Both the position numbers and the translations under genes were made by a program. Below, piece by piece: positions 19,807 through 28,913 of a stretch of 64,000 bases of DNA; the first letter of the stretch is position 1; each line of letters begins with the position of its first letter. The notes below the pieces were generated by a model, which was not told the origin of the DNA, searched no databases, and saw nothing but the letters and a program-made list of their open reading frames with translations. Origin of the DNA: Cryobacterium aureum. Lineage in GTDB: Bacteria > Actinomycetota > Actinomycetes > Actinomycetales > Microbacteriaceae. The stretch spans positions 1-64,000 of the forward strand of contig NZ_PPTG01000001.1 in assembly GCF_002954245.1 (NCBI RefSeq), in the 5' to 3' direction.

Positions 19807-21227
19807 CAGTCAAACCTTTCGTAATGGATCTGCTTCTTGGGAACCCCGCCCGCACGGGCATCACGCACGACGGCGTCGGTCCACGGGCGGGGACCGCAGA
19901 TGTAGATATCGGAGTCAAGAAGTTCGGGAACGATCTTGCGCAGGGTGATTCCGGCGCGGGCCGCATCCGCTGGCAGCCAGGTACTCACACCCTTGGGACG
20001 TTTGCCGGCGATGATGCGCAGCTCGGCCCCCCGCACCCGGCACAGGTCGGTGAGCTCGTCGACCAGGTAGGTGTCGCCAAGGCTGTGCGAGCGCAGCAGC
20101 ACGGTGGCGTTGCCCGGCGCGAACGATACCGTTTCCAGCAGCGAGCGGATGGGAGCGACGCCGATGCCTGCGGCGACCAGCACGACGCGGGGCGACGTGC
20201 GAGCGTTCTCGGTGAACAGCCCGTAAGGGCCTTCGAAGCTCACCCGGGTACCGCGTTTCAATTGGGGAAGCTGCTGCGAGGCATCGCCGAGACCGCGAAC
20301 CGTGATGCGCAGTCCGCGCTCGCTCGGGGCCGATGACAGCGAGAACGGGTGTGCCTGCCACCAGAGCCCGTTGGCCCAGAACCGCCAGACAAAGAACTGC
20401 CCGGAGGTCGCCCGGAGTTTGTCGAGCTGGTGCCCGGTCAGGGTGATGGAGACAACGCCCGGGGCGACGGCGTCTACCCGGTCCACGACGAGCCGGTGGC
20501 GCAACGACCGCGTGACCGGCAGCAGAAACCGAAACACGATGATGGCACCGGCAACCGCTACATAGAGGGCGAGCCAGTAGTAGCGGGCGATGGCCCCCTC
20601 GCTGAGCAGGTTGCCGACACTCAACTGGTGCGGAATCGCGACGAGCACCGACAAATAGGCGAGCAGGTGCACGGCATGCCAGGCCTCGTAGCGAAATTTG
20701 CGACGCACGACCACGAGCGAGGTGATGACGACGCCGATCATGAGCGCGAGGCCGAGAAAGGCCAGCGGCATGTCGGGCAGGCTCGTGAACATATTCCAGA
20801 CCTCGGCGAACACGTTCACGTTTTCGGCGAGGGCATAGCCGGTGATGAGCAGGGCCGCGTGGCCCAGTATGAGATAGAGGGCCGGCTTGCCGAGCGACTG
20901 GTGCACGGCCATGGCCTGATCATGCCCGAAGGCGCGGTCGATTGGGGGCAGCCGTGCGGCCAGCACGAGCATTACGAGCAGCAGGTCGGTGCCGACCAGG
21001 CCGGCGATGATTCCGAGGGAGGTGAAGGCGTCCGCCGGCGTGGCGAACTTGGCCGCTCCCCCGTCGGCGAGAAAGATGGCGATGACGATGGCGACCGAGG
21101 CGACGCAGAGAATCTGCAGGCTGTCGGCGAGGCGCATCCGCTTCTGGTAGGCGGGGTGCGGCGAAGTTGCGCGGGGGGTTTTCACGGCCGCCGGGCCGGT
21201 TCGGGTGGTGCGCGTGTCGAGGCTCAT
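19803..21227 (-). CDS. Ferric-reductase-like transmembrane flavin/NAD(P)H reductase
   Basis: The 474-residue protein has a six-helix ferric-reductase-like heme domain (about residues 30-250), then a ferredoxin-NADP reductase fold. The FAD part contains ATSGQFFVWRFW and HPFSLSSAPS; the nucleotide part has VAAGIGVAPIRSLLE near residue 355 and CGPRPWTDAVV near 445. It would carry electrons from NAD(P)H through FAD and heme across the membrane. The adjacent FMN-binding protein is the probable acceptor. It is the first gene of a tight three-gene operon. Confidence 0.9.
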   Translation of the reverse strand: MSLDTRTTRTGPAAVKTPRATSPHPAYQKRMRLADSLQILCVASVAIVIAIFLADGGAAKFATPADAFTSLGIIAGLVGTDLLLVMLVLAARLPPIDRAFGHDQAMAVHQSLGKPALYLILGHAALLITGYALAENVNVFAEVWNMFTSLPDMPLAFLGLALMIGVVITSLVVVRRKFRYEAWHAVHLLAYLSVLVAIPHQLSVGNLLSEGAIARYYWLALYVAVAGAIIVFRFLLPVTRSLRHRLVVDRVDAVAPGVVSITLTGHQLDKLRATSGQFFVWRFWANGLWWQAHPFSLSSAPSERGLRITVRGLGDASQQLPQLKRGTRVSFEGPYGLFTENARTSPRVVLVAAGIGVAPIRSLLETVSFAPGNATVLLRSHSLGDTYLVDELTDLCRVRGAELRIIAGKRPKGVSTWLPADAARAGITLRKIVPELLDSDIYICGPRPWTDAVVRDARAGGVPKKQIHYERFDW

Positions 21228-21292
21228 GAGTAGAGCATCGACCGAGGTCCCATCGAACAGCTATCGATAACCTGTGAACAGTCTGTGTGTCG

Positions 21293-22396
21293 TCAATGCC
21301 TATTTTTCAGCTGAACCTGCGCCCGCACCAGCAGCACGATGATGAGGGCAATGACGCTGCCGAGCACCGTCTCGAGCACGCGATCGACCAGCAGCGCCGG
21401 CACGGAAACCGGGCTAGTGAGGTGCACCACGGTGAGGGCGAGCGGGGTCACGAACAACAGGGCGGCGCCGTAGTGTCGGCCGATCAGAATTTCGGCGCCG
21501 AACTGACCGAGCGCGATAACCAGAATCAACACCGCGACCGGCGGGCCAGGCAGCAGCACGAGCGCGGTCACGCCGACGCCGAGCGTCGTGCCGATCATGC
21601 GGTGGAATGCCCGCGACACGGAGTGCTTCGCGCCGGGCGGTGGCAGCACCGCTACAACGCTGACCACCGCCCAATACGGATGTCCGATCCCCGCCGCGAG
21701 GGCGAGGGAACCGGCGGCGAGCGCCCCGACGACGTTCTGGCCAATGGAGTTCCACACCTGGCGGTCGCGAATAGCAGCCGGACGCACGAGGGCACCGCGC
21801 AATAGGTTCTTGTAGAGGTCGGGTTCGCGCTGCCCGGAGACCCGGCGCAGAAACCAGCCCGACATCGTCAGTAGCCAGGCGAACGCGGCCGAGGCGATGG
21901 CAACGAGCAGCCGCGGCCAGAATTCCTCGCCCGGAGTGGGCAGCTGCGCGATCACGGCATAACCAAAAACGAAGAAGATCGGTGTGGCCGGAAACAGCCC
22001 GGCCGTGGCTGCCACGAGAATTCCGGCGACGATCACCACGACCAGTCCGGCAGTGAGCACGATCAGTGGCGCCTCGATCAGGGCGAATGCGAGGGCGAAC
22101 GTGATGATCGCGAGCATGAGAGCGCCGGCGACGGTGACCGTGCGCAACCGTACCCGGTACGGCTCGTTGCGGCCGAACAGCGCCGTCATGGCGCCGAAGG
22201 CGGCATAAGCGGCCCAGTCGAGGTGGCCGGTGAGTACCAGAATGGTGAGCGGCAGCGCGGCGGCGACCGCGGCCCGGGTGGCGACCTCGAACTGGAAGGA
22301 TCGCAGGGAGCGCGCCCACTGCCGCAGGGATTCGGGCTGCCGCAGGGATTCGGGCTGGCCCGATTCCTGCCCCGGCGCGGGTTGCACGGGGTGCAT
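21293..22396 (-). CDS. FUSC / aromatic-acid-exporter-like membrane protein
   Basis: The 367-residue protein has two groups of membrane helices separated by a cytoplasmic linker, the FUSC-like layout (RAAVAAALPLTILVLTGHLDWAAYAAFGAMTALFGRNEPYRVR near the N-terminus, then AGIGHPYWAVVSVVAVLPPPG in the second half). Family members are linked to efflux of aromatic acids and similar compounds. Its ATG lies one base after the pcrA stop, so it is probably co-transcribed. The N-terminus has a duplicated PESLRQ from an 18-base tandem repeat. Confidence 0.82.
   Translation of the reverse strand: MHPVQPAPGQESGQPESLRQPESLRQWARSLRSFQFEVATRAAVAAALPLTILVLTGHLDWAAYAAFGAMTALFGRNEPYRVRLRTVTVAGALMLAIITFALAFALIEAPLIVLTAGLVVVIVAGILVAATAGLFPATPIFFVFGYAVIAQLPTPGEEFWPRLLVAIASAAFAWLLTMSGWFLRRVSGQREPDLYKNLLRGALVRPAAIRDRQVWNSIGQNVVGALAAGSLALAAGIGHPYWAVVSVVAVLPPPGAKHSVSRAFHRMIGTTLGVGVTALVLLPGPPVAVLILVIALGQFGAEILIGRHYGAALLFVTPLALTVVHLTSPVSVPALLVDRVLETVLGSVIALIIVLLVRAQVQLKNRH
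22321..22356. repeat. Perfect 18-bp tandem duplication
   Basis: The 18 bases 22321-22338 are repeated exactly at 22339-22356, inside the start of the FUSC gene. This adds six residues to the N-terminus. Confidence 0.95.
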
Positions 22397-22397
22397 G

Positions 22398-24956
22398 CTA
22401 GATCTTTTCGATCGGGGCGATCTTGATCAACAGCTTTTTGGCACCCATGGTGTCGAACTGCACGTGCGCGATGCGTTTGGTGCCCTCGCCGGTGACCTGG
22501 TTGACCCGGCCCTCGCCGAAATCATGGTGGCGGATGCGGTCGCCCGCCGCCAGCTCGAGGCTGCCGTTGTCGCGCACCGTTCCGGTGATCTTGTTCGCCC
22601 ACTCGGTCTTCGGCTTGCCCGGCGGAAGGCCGGTCGGCTTCGCACTATTGCCGTAACTGCTGCGGCCGCCGTAGCCGTCGCTTGCGCCGGACGATCCGCT
22701 GAGGGAATTACCGAACCCACCACGAAACCCAGTACCGAGGCCACCATCGCGGCGTGCATTCAGAGCGCGCGGTTGGGTGCCGCCGCGGGAGTTGGCCATG
22801 CCCGGCGACTGCTTCCAGTCGATCAGCTCGGCCGGAATCTCCTGCAGGTACCGGCTCGGCATGGCCACGTTGATGTCGCCGAACTGGGCCCGGGTCATGG
22901 CGAGCGAGAGGTAGAGCCGCTTGCGGGCGCGGGTGATGCCCACGTAGAACAGGCGACGTTCTTCGGCCGGGCCGCCGGGCTCGTTCGCCGACATCTGGTG
23001 CGGCAGCAGCCCCTCTTCGACACCGGTGAGGAACACGGCCTCATACTCGAGGCCCTTCGCGGTGTGCAGGGTCATCAGCGACACGGTTCCCGAGGCGTCG
23101 TCGAGGTCGTCGGCAGCCGCCACGAGTGACACCTGGGTGAGAAAGTCGACGAGACCGCCGTCGGGGTTCTCCTTGTTGAAGTCCTTGGTCTGGGCAACGA
23201 GCTCTTCGATGTTCTCGGCTCGTACTTCGTCTTGCGGGTCACGGCTGTTTCGCAGCACGGCGAGCAGTCCGCTGCCGCTCAGCAGAAACTCCAACACTTC
23301 GCTGACGTTCGAGCCGCCCACCGGCACACCGTCATCGGTGACCGAGGTGGGCACGAGCATGAGCGCGGCGGCATCGAGCAGTTCGGCCAGCTTCAGGATG
23401 GCGCCGGTCACCTTAGGGCCGAGGCCAAGCGCAGCGGAGTTGCGCATGGCCTGCCGAAAGGTGAGGTCATTGTCGTCGGCGAAACTCGACAGCCCGGTCT
23501 CGGTGGCCGGGCCGATGCCGCGCTTGGGGGTGTTCAGAATGCGGCGCAGGGCGAGTTCGTCGACCGGGTTGGCGACGGCGATGAGGTAGGCCAGGGCGTC
23601 CTTGATCTCGGCCCGCTCGTAGAACTTGGTGCCGCCGACCACCCGGTACGGCGTGGCCGAGCGCACCAGGATCTCTTCGAGCGCTCGGGTCTGCGCGTTG
23701 GTGCGGTAGAACACGGCCATGTCGCGGTAGGCCATGCCTGCCGCGTGCAGCACCTGAATCTCGTCGGAGACGAACTGGGCTTCGTCGTGCCCTGAGTAGG
23801 CTGTAAAGCCCACGATCTTCTCGCCGTCGCCGCCCGCGCTCCACAGTTTCTTGTCGGTGCGGTCGAAGTTGTGGCCGATCACGGCGTTCGCGGCCGAGAG
23901 AATGTTTTGGGTCGACCGGTAGTTCTGCTCGAGCAGAATCACCTTCGCTCCGGGGTAGTCCCGCTCGAAGCCGCTGATATTGCGGGTGTCGGCGCCGCGG
24001 AAGGCGTAGATGGACTGGTCGGAGTCGCCGACCACGGTGAGCGATGCCCCTGGGATGGCGCCGGAGGCGTCACGCAGGTTGCGCACGTGCACGCCGTCGT
24101 CGTCCATCTCCTGTGCGAGCTCGGGCGTGACCGGCCTTGTGAGCTCGTGCACGAGGGCGTACTGGGCGTGGTTGGTGTCCTGGTATTCGTCGACCAGCAG
24201 GTGCCGGAATCGACGCCGGTAAAGGGCGGCGACCTTGGGGAACGCGCGGAACAGGTAGACGGTCTCGCCGATGAGGTCGTCGAAGTCGAGCGCGCTTGCG
24301 GCCCGCAGCCGGGCGGAGTATTGCCGAAAAATCTCGACGAACATGACCTCCTGCGGGTCGCTCATGTTCGCGTTGCGAGCGTAGGAATCGGCGTCGGCGA
24401 GCTCGTTCTTGAGCTTGGAAATCTTGGCGCCCGCCGACCCCGGCGTGAACCCGTAGGTGTCGGCGTCAAGTCCCTTGATGATGCGCTTGAGGGTGACCTT
24501 GGTATCGGCCGAGTCATAGATGCTGAACGTGCTGGACAGGCCGATCTTCTCGGCTTCGCGGCGCAGAATGCGCACGCAGGAGGAGTGGAAGGTGCTGATC
24601 CACATTCCGTCGGAGCCCTGGCCGAGGATGGCGTGCACCCGCTCGCGCATCTCGGCGGCGGCCTTGTTGGTGAAGGTGATTGCGAGAATCTGGCTCGGCC
24701 AGGCATCGCGGGTTTCGAGCAGGCTTGCGACCCGACGGGTGAGCACACTCGTCTTGCCCGAACCGGCGCCGGCGATGATGAGCAAGGCCTGGCCGCGGTA
24801 TTCGACCGCCTCTTTCTGCTGCGGGTTGAGCCCGTCGAGCAGCGGACTCTGCTGGGTGTTGCCGGTGCCCGCGTAGCCGGATGCATCAAGAATGATCGGC
24901 GTGGCCGAGCGGCCGGCGGTTGCGGGCGCGGATTCCGCGTTAAGAGGTGTGATCAT
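22398..24956 (-). CDS. pcrA: UvrD/PcrA-type ATP-dependent DNA helicase
   Basis: The 852-residue SF1A helicase has all main motifs: Q-motif LNPQQKEAV, Walker A GAGSGKTSVL, TFTNKAAAEM, Walker B VDEYQDTN, VGDSDQSIYAFRGAD, LEQNYRST, LMTLHTAKGLEYEAVF and VGITRARKRL. It unwinds DNA in repair and replication restart. The Gly/Ser-rich linker (about residues 720-780) precedes a Tudor-like tail, RIRHHDFGEGRVNQVTGEGTKRIAHVQF, the domain that contacts RNA polymerase in PcrA. ATG 24956 has GGAA six bases upstream; an 11-codon longer start (24989) has no ribosome site. Confidence 0.95.
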   Translation of the reverse strand: MITPLNAESAPATAGRSATPIILDASGYAGTGNTQQSPLLDGLNPQQKEAVEYRGQALLIIAGAGSGKTSVLTRRVASLLETRDAWPSQILAITFTNKAAAEMRERVHAILGQGSDGMWISTFHSSCVRILRREAEKIGLSSTFSIYDSADTKVTLKRIIKGLDADTYGFTPGSAGAKISKLKNELADADSYARNANMSDPQEVMFVEIFRQYSARLRAASALDFDDLIGETVYLFRAFPKVAALYRRRFRHLLVDEYQDTNHAQYALVHELTRPVTPELAQEMDDDGVHVRNLRDASGAIPGASLTVVGDSDQSIYAFRGADTRNISGFERDYPGAKVILLEQNYRSTQNILSAANAVIGHNFDRTDKKLWSAGGDGEKIVGFTAYSGHDEAQFVSDEIQVLHAAGMAYRDMAVFYRTNAQTRALEEILVRSATPYRVVGGTKFYERAEIKDALAYLIAVANPVDELALRRILNTPKRGIGPATETGLSSFADDNDLTFRQAMRNSAALGLGPKVTGAILKLAELLDAAALMLVPTSVTDDGVPVGGSNVSEVLEFLLSGSGLLAVLRNSRDPQDEVRAENIEELVAQTKDFNKENPDGGLVDFLTQVSLVAAADDLDDASGTVSLMTLHTAKGLEYEAVFLTGVEEGLLPHQMSANEPGGPAEERRLFYVGITRARKRLYLSLAMTRAQFGDINVAMPSRYLQEIPAELIDWKQSPGMANSRGGTQPRALNARRDGGLGTGFRGGFGNSLSGSSGASDGYGGRSSYGNSAKPTGLPPGKPKTEWANKITGTVRDNGSLELAAGDRIRHHDFGEGRVNQVTGEGTKRIAHVQFDTMGAKKLLIKIAPIEKI

Positions 24957-24998
24957 GTCAGTTTCCAGTGTAGGCGAGGCCCCTGACATGAGGCCGGG

Positions 24999-26009
24999 TT
25001 AGCGCAGCCCGTCGCGCACGTGCACGGCCAAATCGGGGTGGTCGGCGAACACGCCGTCGACGCCCGAGTCGAGAATGACGCGAAATTCGGACTGCCAGTG
25101 ACCAAAGTCCGCCCTGCGGGTGCCGCTCTGGAACGTTGTCGCCAAGAATTTGTTCTCCGGGCGCAAAGTCCAGCAGTAGATCTCCAGCCCGGCGGCATGG
25201 GCATCATCGACCAGCGCGGATGCCCCGGTCACTTCGCCCGCGTCATCCGTTTCCAGAATGAGCGATTTGGGCACGCTGATCCCGTCGATCCCATCAGAAC
25301 CCGCGGCCAGGCTCGCGAGGCCGTCAGCGGTGAGGTGCTCGGCGTAGCTGAGCGCGCCGGCGCCGTACTCGGAGAGCTGGTCGGCCGGGTGCCCCTGGTC
25401 TTCGAGTAGGAAGATGTGTTTGCCACGCACGCCCTGGGCGCGCACCTGGGCGAGCACGCTCGGTTCGAAGCTCTCCACGGTGAGCCGGTCGGTGTTCCAT
25501 CCGGCCCCGGACACCTCGGCGGCGAACAATTCGGGCAGTGGCAGGTCAAGGCTGGCGAAATAGTTGCCGTGCTTGATCTCGGCCACGATGCCGAGCACCC
25601 GGTCGGTCTGCCCGGCCGCGGCGTCGACCAGGTCGAACAGGTCGCGCAGGCGCAGAATCGGCTGCTGATCGTCGAAGGTGGTGTTGCTCTGGCGCAGGGT
25701 CGGCAGGCGTTCCCTGGCGCGCAGAATGCTCAGTTCCTCCCAGGTGAAGTCCTCGGTAAACCAGCCGGTGACCGACTTGCCGTCTATGTGTTTCTCGGTG
25801 CGGCGAGCGGCGAATTCGGCGCGCGTGGCGACATCCGTTGTGCCGGAGATCTCGTTTTCGTGGCGAATGACGAGCACCCCGTCGCGGGTGGCGACCAGGT
25901 CGGGTTCAACGGCATCGGCGCCGAGCGCGAAGGCAAGGTTAAAAGCGGAACGCGTGTGCTCGGGCCGGTGGCCGCTCGCCCCGCGGTGGCCAATCACGAT
26001 CGGTTGCAT
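24999..26009 (-). CDS. Glycerophosphodiester phosphodiesterase
   Basis: The 336-residue GDPD-family enzyme hydrolyses glycerophosphodiesters to glycerol-3-phosphate and an alcohol. The catalytic His is in IGHRGASGHRPEHT at residues 6-19, metal ligands follow in AVEPDLVATRDGVLVIRHE (Glu, Asp, His), and VAEIKHGNYF near residue 165 carries a further Glu/Lys. There is no signal peptide, so it acts in the cytoplasm. glpD at 44267 could use its product. Another gene (pcrA) follows 42 bases downstream on the same strand. Confidence 0.92.
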   Translation of the reverse strand: MQPIVIGHRGASGHRPEHTRSAFNLAFALGADAVEPDLVATRDGVLVIRHENEISGTTDVATRAEFAARRTEKHIDGKSVTGWFTEDFTWEELSILRARERLPTLRQSNTTFDDQQPILRLRDLFDLVDAAAGQTDRVLGIVAEIKHGNYFASLDLPLPELFAAEVSGAGWNTDRLTVESFEPSVLAQVRAQGVRGKHIFLLEDQGHPADQLSEYGAGALSYAEHLTADGLASLAAGSDGIDGISVPKSLILETDDAGEVTGASALVDDAHAAGLEIYCWTLRPENKFLATTFQSGTRRADFGHWQSEFRVILDSGVDGVFADHPDLAVHVRDGLR

Positions 26010-26036
26010 GCTTTCAGGCTAACAACGGGGCCATGA

Positions 26037-26059
26037 CGGATGCAGGGGTCGGGCATCCG
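26037..26059. repeat. Inverted pair of the CGGATGC/GCATCCG motif
   Basis: CGGATGC (26037-26043) and GCATCCG (26053-26059) form a 7-base stem with a 9-base loop in the spacer between two divergent genes. It is one of three such intergenic pairs in the window. Confidence 0.7.
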
Positions 26060-26231
26060 CTGACAGCGAAACGAGTGCGAAACACCGCCGGAAATGCTGC
26101 AAATCGGCTGATCCCCAGCACATTCGCCGGCGCTCTCAGGTACCTTTAACGAAGTGCCGCACCAGGCGCTGCGTGTCGGTTCATCTTCGCGCACCCCATA
26201 CTCCACCAGCTGATTGTGAGTACAGCAACCC

Positions 26232-27050
26232 ATGGCATCCTCCAACCCCGCTTTCTCCCGCAACGAAGCGTTCGGCGCTCGTGGCGCAGTGGCGTCGTCG
26301 CAGGCCCTCTCGGACAACGATCTGCAGTCGATGTACAACCGGCCGGCCGCCGGTGCGCAGGACACCGAACGCATGACCTATGAAGACACCATCACCAAGA
26401 CCGGCCTCGGCTTCGCGCTGTTGGTCGTCGCGGCCATGATCTCCTGGGTCGCCACCCCGGTGCTGCCGTTCCTGTTCATTCTGGGTGCCATCGTTGGTTT
26501 CGTGCTCGGCCTGGTCAACACCTTCAAGAAGGAGCCGTCGGCTCCGCTGATTCTCGCCTTCGCCGGGGCCCAGGGTTTGTTCGTCGGCGGCATCTCGCGC
26601 GTCTTCGAAGACATCTACGGGGGCGTCGTGATGCAGGCGGTTCTCGCCACTCTCGTCGTGGTCGCCGTCACCCTGGCCCTGTTCAAGAGCGGCAAGATTC
26701 GCGCCTCGAAGAAGGCCACCAAGATCTTCTTGATCGCCATGATCGGCTACGCCGCATTCTCGCTGATCAACGTGGGAATGATGATCTTCGGCGGCAGCGA
26801 CCAGGCCTTCGGCATGCGCAGTGCGAGCATCAGCATTCTTGGCTTCGACATCAAGCTCGGCATCCTCATCGGACTGCTCGCGGTGCTGTTGGCTGCGTAC
26901 TCGCTCGTGCTGGATTTCGACTTCATCCAGAAGGGCGTCAACAACCGGCTGCCCCGCAAGTACGGCTGGACCGGCGCTTTCGGCATCATCATGACCGTCG
27001 TCTGGCTCTACGTCGAAATGCTGCGTATTTTCGTACTCACCCGCGAGTAG
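26232..27050 (+). CDS. Bax inhibitor-1 / YccA-family membrane protein
   Basis: The 272-residue protein has a 60-residue cytoplasmic N-terminus followed by seven hydrophobic segments. MTYEDTITKTGLGFALLVVAAMISW and the closing VWLYVEMLRIFVL segments fit the actinobacterial Bax1-I family. Members are membrane proteins involved in ion leak and stress tolerance; the exact bacterial role is unclear. It is followed by a strong terminator. Confidence 0.88.
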   Translation: MASSNPAFSRNEAFGARGAVASSQALSDNDLQSMYNRPAAGAQDTERMTYEDTITKTGLGFALLVVAAMISWVATPVLPFLFILGAIVGFVLGLVNTFKKEPSAPLILAFAGAQGLFVGGISRVFEDIYGGVVMQAVLATLVVVAVTLALFKSGKIRASKKATKIFLIAMIGYAAFSLINVGMMIFGGSDQAFGMRSASISILGFDIKLGILIGLLAVLLAAYSLVLDFDFIQKGVNNRLPRKYGWTGAFGIIMTVVWLYVEMLRIFVLTRE

Positions 27051-27071
27051 CAGCATCGGCTTGATCAGGCG

Positions 27072-27103
27072 CCCGCGTTCTTTTGGAACGCGGGAGCTTT
27101 TTC
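27072..27103 (+). terminator. Terminator of the Bax-inhibitor-like gene
   Basis: A 9-base perfect stem CCCGCGTTC/GAACGCGGG with a 5-base loop is followed by AGCTTTTTC. It lies 21 bases past the stop. Confidence 0.92.
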
Positions 27104-27140
27104 GTTACCCACGCACGCCACACTGTGGTTGGCTTAAGTA

Positions 27141-27293
27141 ATGAGTTTCACTGACCTGCACGCGCTGCTCCCCCTCGAATCCACCGGCGTGAGCGCCACG
27201 TTCGGCTACATCGGCAGCGCCATCGTGCTCCTCGGCCTGGCGTGGGTCGTCGTGCTCGCCATTCGCCGCTACCTCAAGGCTCCCAAAGACTGA
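27141..27293 (+). CDS. Small single-helix membrane protein (50 residues)
   Basis: ATG at 27141 and TGA at 27291-27293 define a 50-residue protein starting MSFTDLHALLPLESTG. One hydrophobic helix (about residues 24-41) is followed by a basic tail, IRRYLKAPKD, which suggests an N-out single-pass protein. It is not recognised. A diverged copy of its last 26 codons lies at 31539-31620, 4.3 kb away, which supports that the sequence is a real gene. It is flanked by the Bax-inhibitor terminator and the convergent PucR-type gene. Confidence 0.6.
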   Translation: MSFTDLHALLPLESTGVSATFGYIGSAIVLLGLAWVVVLAIRRYLKAPKD

Positions 27294-27330
27294 CCGACGG
27301 ATGCATTCGTGGACCCCTAATGCTCTGCGC

Positions 27331-28797
27331 TCAGTCGGCTCCGGCGCCGTGAATAGCGAGAGCACGCAGAGCCAGCCAAGCCACGGCGCGGTCGTCGGGA
27401 CTGTCCATCGACAGGTCGGTGAGGCTCTCGATCTGCGCAATCCGGCTTGTTAGCGTGTGGCGGTGTACGTTGAGCCGACGCGCCGACACGCCCCAGGAAC
27501 CGTTCTCGCCGAGAAAAACTCGGAGAGTTTCCATGAGCGCACCCGGTGTTCCGTCTGGATCACGCAAGCCATCGAGTATGCGCGTGATCCGTGAGATGGC
27601 CTCGGCATCCAGCGCTTTCAGCACGTATTGAACGCTCGGCAGAGTTTCGTACCGCACGGTGGAACGGTTGTCCTTGAGCGCGACATCGTGCGCCTCTCCA
27701 GCCTCCTGTACCGAAGATTTCAGGGCGTCCGGGGCGACACTGGAACCGATGCCGCATCTCAACGGCTTCTGCGCGTCCGCGGTAAACATGTCCACCCTTG
27801 TGATCAACTCGTCGACGAGGTCGTCATGAATGAGGCCGACTATTCGATCCCGTTCAGTGGTGAAGGCGTGCACGGCGCCCATTTCATCGAGCCACCTGAG
27901 GACGAGGCGCTCCAGGTCAACCGATTTAGTTCGCGACGACAGCATGAATCCGGTCATCGAGTCATCCCGCACGCCCCACCGACGCAGGAGCCGAGCTGGG
28001 GCGCCGGTCGCGCCGGTCAAGAGGCTTTCCATCATTACTTCCCGCCCCAAACGCTCCGTCGCCGTGTGATCATGAGTGCGCAGCAGCAAATCGATCAGGG
28101 CCGCCGATTGCGCCGCGAGATCGCGGGTGCGACTGGTCGTTCCACTGCGTGATGCCACGACCAGAAAGGCCCGGAGTTGCTCAGCTTCGCCGATGGGATG
28201 CACCTGCAAGCCCGGATGCTGAACGCGGACAACGCGATGCAACGCCACGGCGACTGCGTCATCGAGGTGCAGGGCTCCCGCACCGGCGCTCGTGATGACT
28301 TGGCCATTCTTGTCGAGCAGCACGACCCAACCGTTCAGCCGGTGAGCCAGTTCCATCACGACCGCGCTGACGCCGCCTCGGCGGGCGACCTGGGTTAAGA
28401 CCTTCGTGCCGGTCGTCACCAGACGCGCCTCGGCGGCGCGGTCCGTGGCCAGTGACAAACCGATCTGATCTCGGATGTGATCGAGATTCGGGCTGGCACA
28501 GAATAGTACGGTCAGTCCAGCAGTTTCTACGAGCCTCTGCACGTTGTCCGCGCCGATCTGCGGAGTCGTCGTGACCAGAACCGCTCCGCGCAGCACATCG
28601 AGGCGACCGTGTTGTTCGCGCACCAGCACGCGCAACTCTGCTTCGTTGATCAACACCAGGCTGACGAAGTCGGTATGGGCCACAACGGAGAACAATTCCA
28701 CTGAGATTACGTCATCAATAGGACGGTTCGGGGCCGTGGACCTGCCCACGATTGTTGCCTGCACGAGCCTTGCCACGGCGGCCACGTCCAGAGTCAT
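27331..28797 (-). CDS. PucR-family transcriptional regulator
   Basis: The 488-residue regulator has an N-terminal PucR-type sensory region, a middle GGDEF-like (CdaR) region, and a C-terminal PucR helix-turn-helix: FLGENGSWGVSARRLNVHRHTLTSRIAQIESLT near residues 425-460. PucR/CdaR proteins control purine, amine or amino-acid catabolic genes in response to a small ligand. It is divergent from the alcohol dehydrogenase and permease genes with a 116-base shared spacer, so these are its likely targets. Confidence 0.9.
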   Translation of the reverse strand: MTLDVAAVARLVQATIVGRSTAPNRPIDDVISVELFSVVAHTDFVSLVLINEAELRVLVREQHGRLDVLRGAVLVTTTPQIGADNVQRLVETAGLTVLFCASPNLDHIRDQIGLSLATDRAAEARLVTTGTKVLTQVARRGGVSAVVMELAHRLNGWVVLLDKNGQVITSAGAGALHLDDAVAVALHRVVRVQHPGLQVHPIGEAEQLRAFLVVASRSGTTSRTRDLAAQSAALIDLLLRTHDHTATERLGREVMMESLLTGATGAPARLLRRWGVRDDSMTGFMLSSRTKSVDLERLVLRWLDEMGAVHAFTTERDRIVGLIHDDLVDELITRVDMFTADAQKPLRCGIGSSVAPDALKSSVQEAGEAHDVALKDNRSTVRYETLPSVQYVLKALDAEAISRITRILDGLRDPDGTPGALMETLRVFLGENGSWGVSARRLNVHRHTLTSRIAQIESLTDLSMDSPDDRAVAWLALRALAIHGAGAD

Positions 28798-28913
28798 AGT
28801 TGATTATACAAATTGGCACATCAGGCACGTTCATTGGACATTTCTTACAATGCTTTGGTGCCACGGATTTGCGTAGAGTGAGCGAGTCCAACAACGTACG
28901 ACAAGGGAGCCAG
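28798..28913. promoter_or_regulatory. Divergent control region, PucR gene / alcohol dehydrogenase
   Basis: The spacer is A+T-rich compared with its neighbours. ATTGGCACAT (28812) and ATTGGACATT (28833) form a direct repeat 21 bases apart, about two helical turns, a reasonable regulator site. TACAAT at 28846-28851 is a possible -10 for the dehydrogenase. These assignments are guesses from pattern and spacing. Confidence 0.35.
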
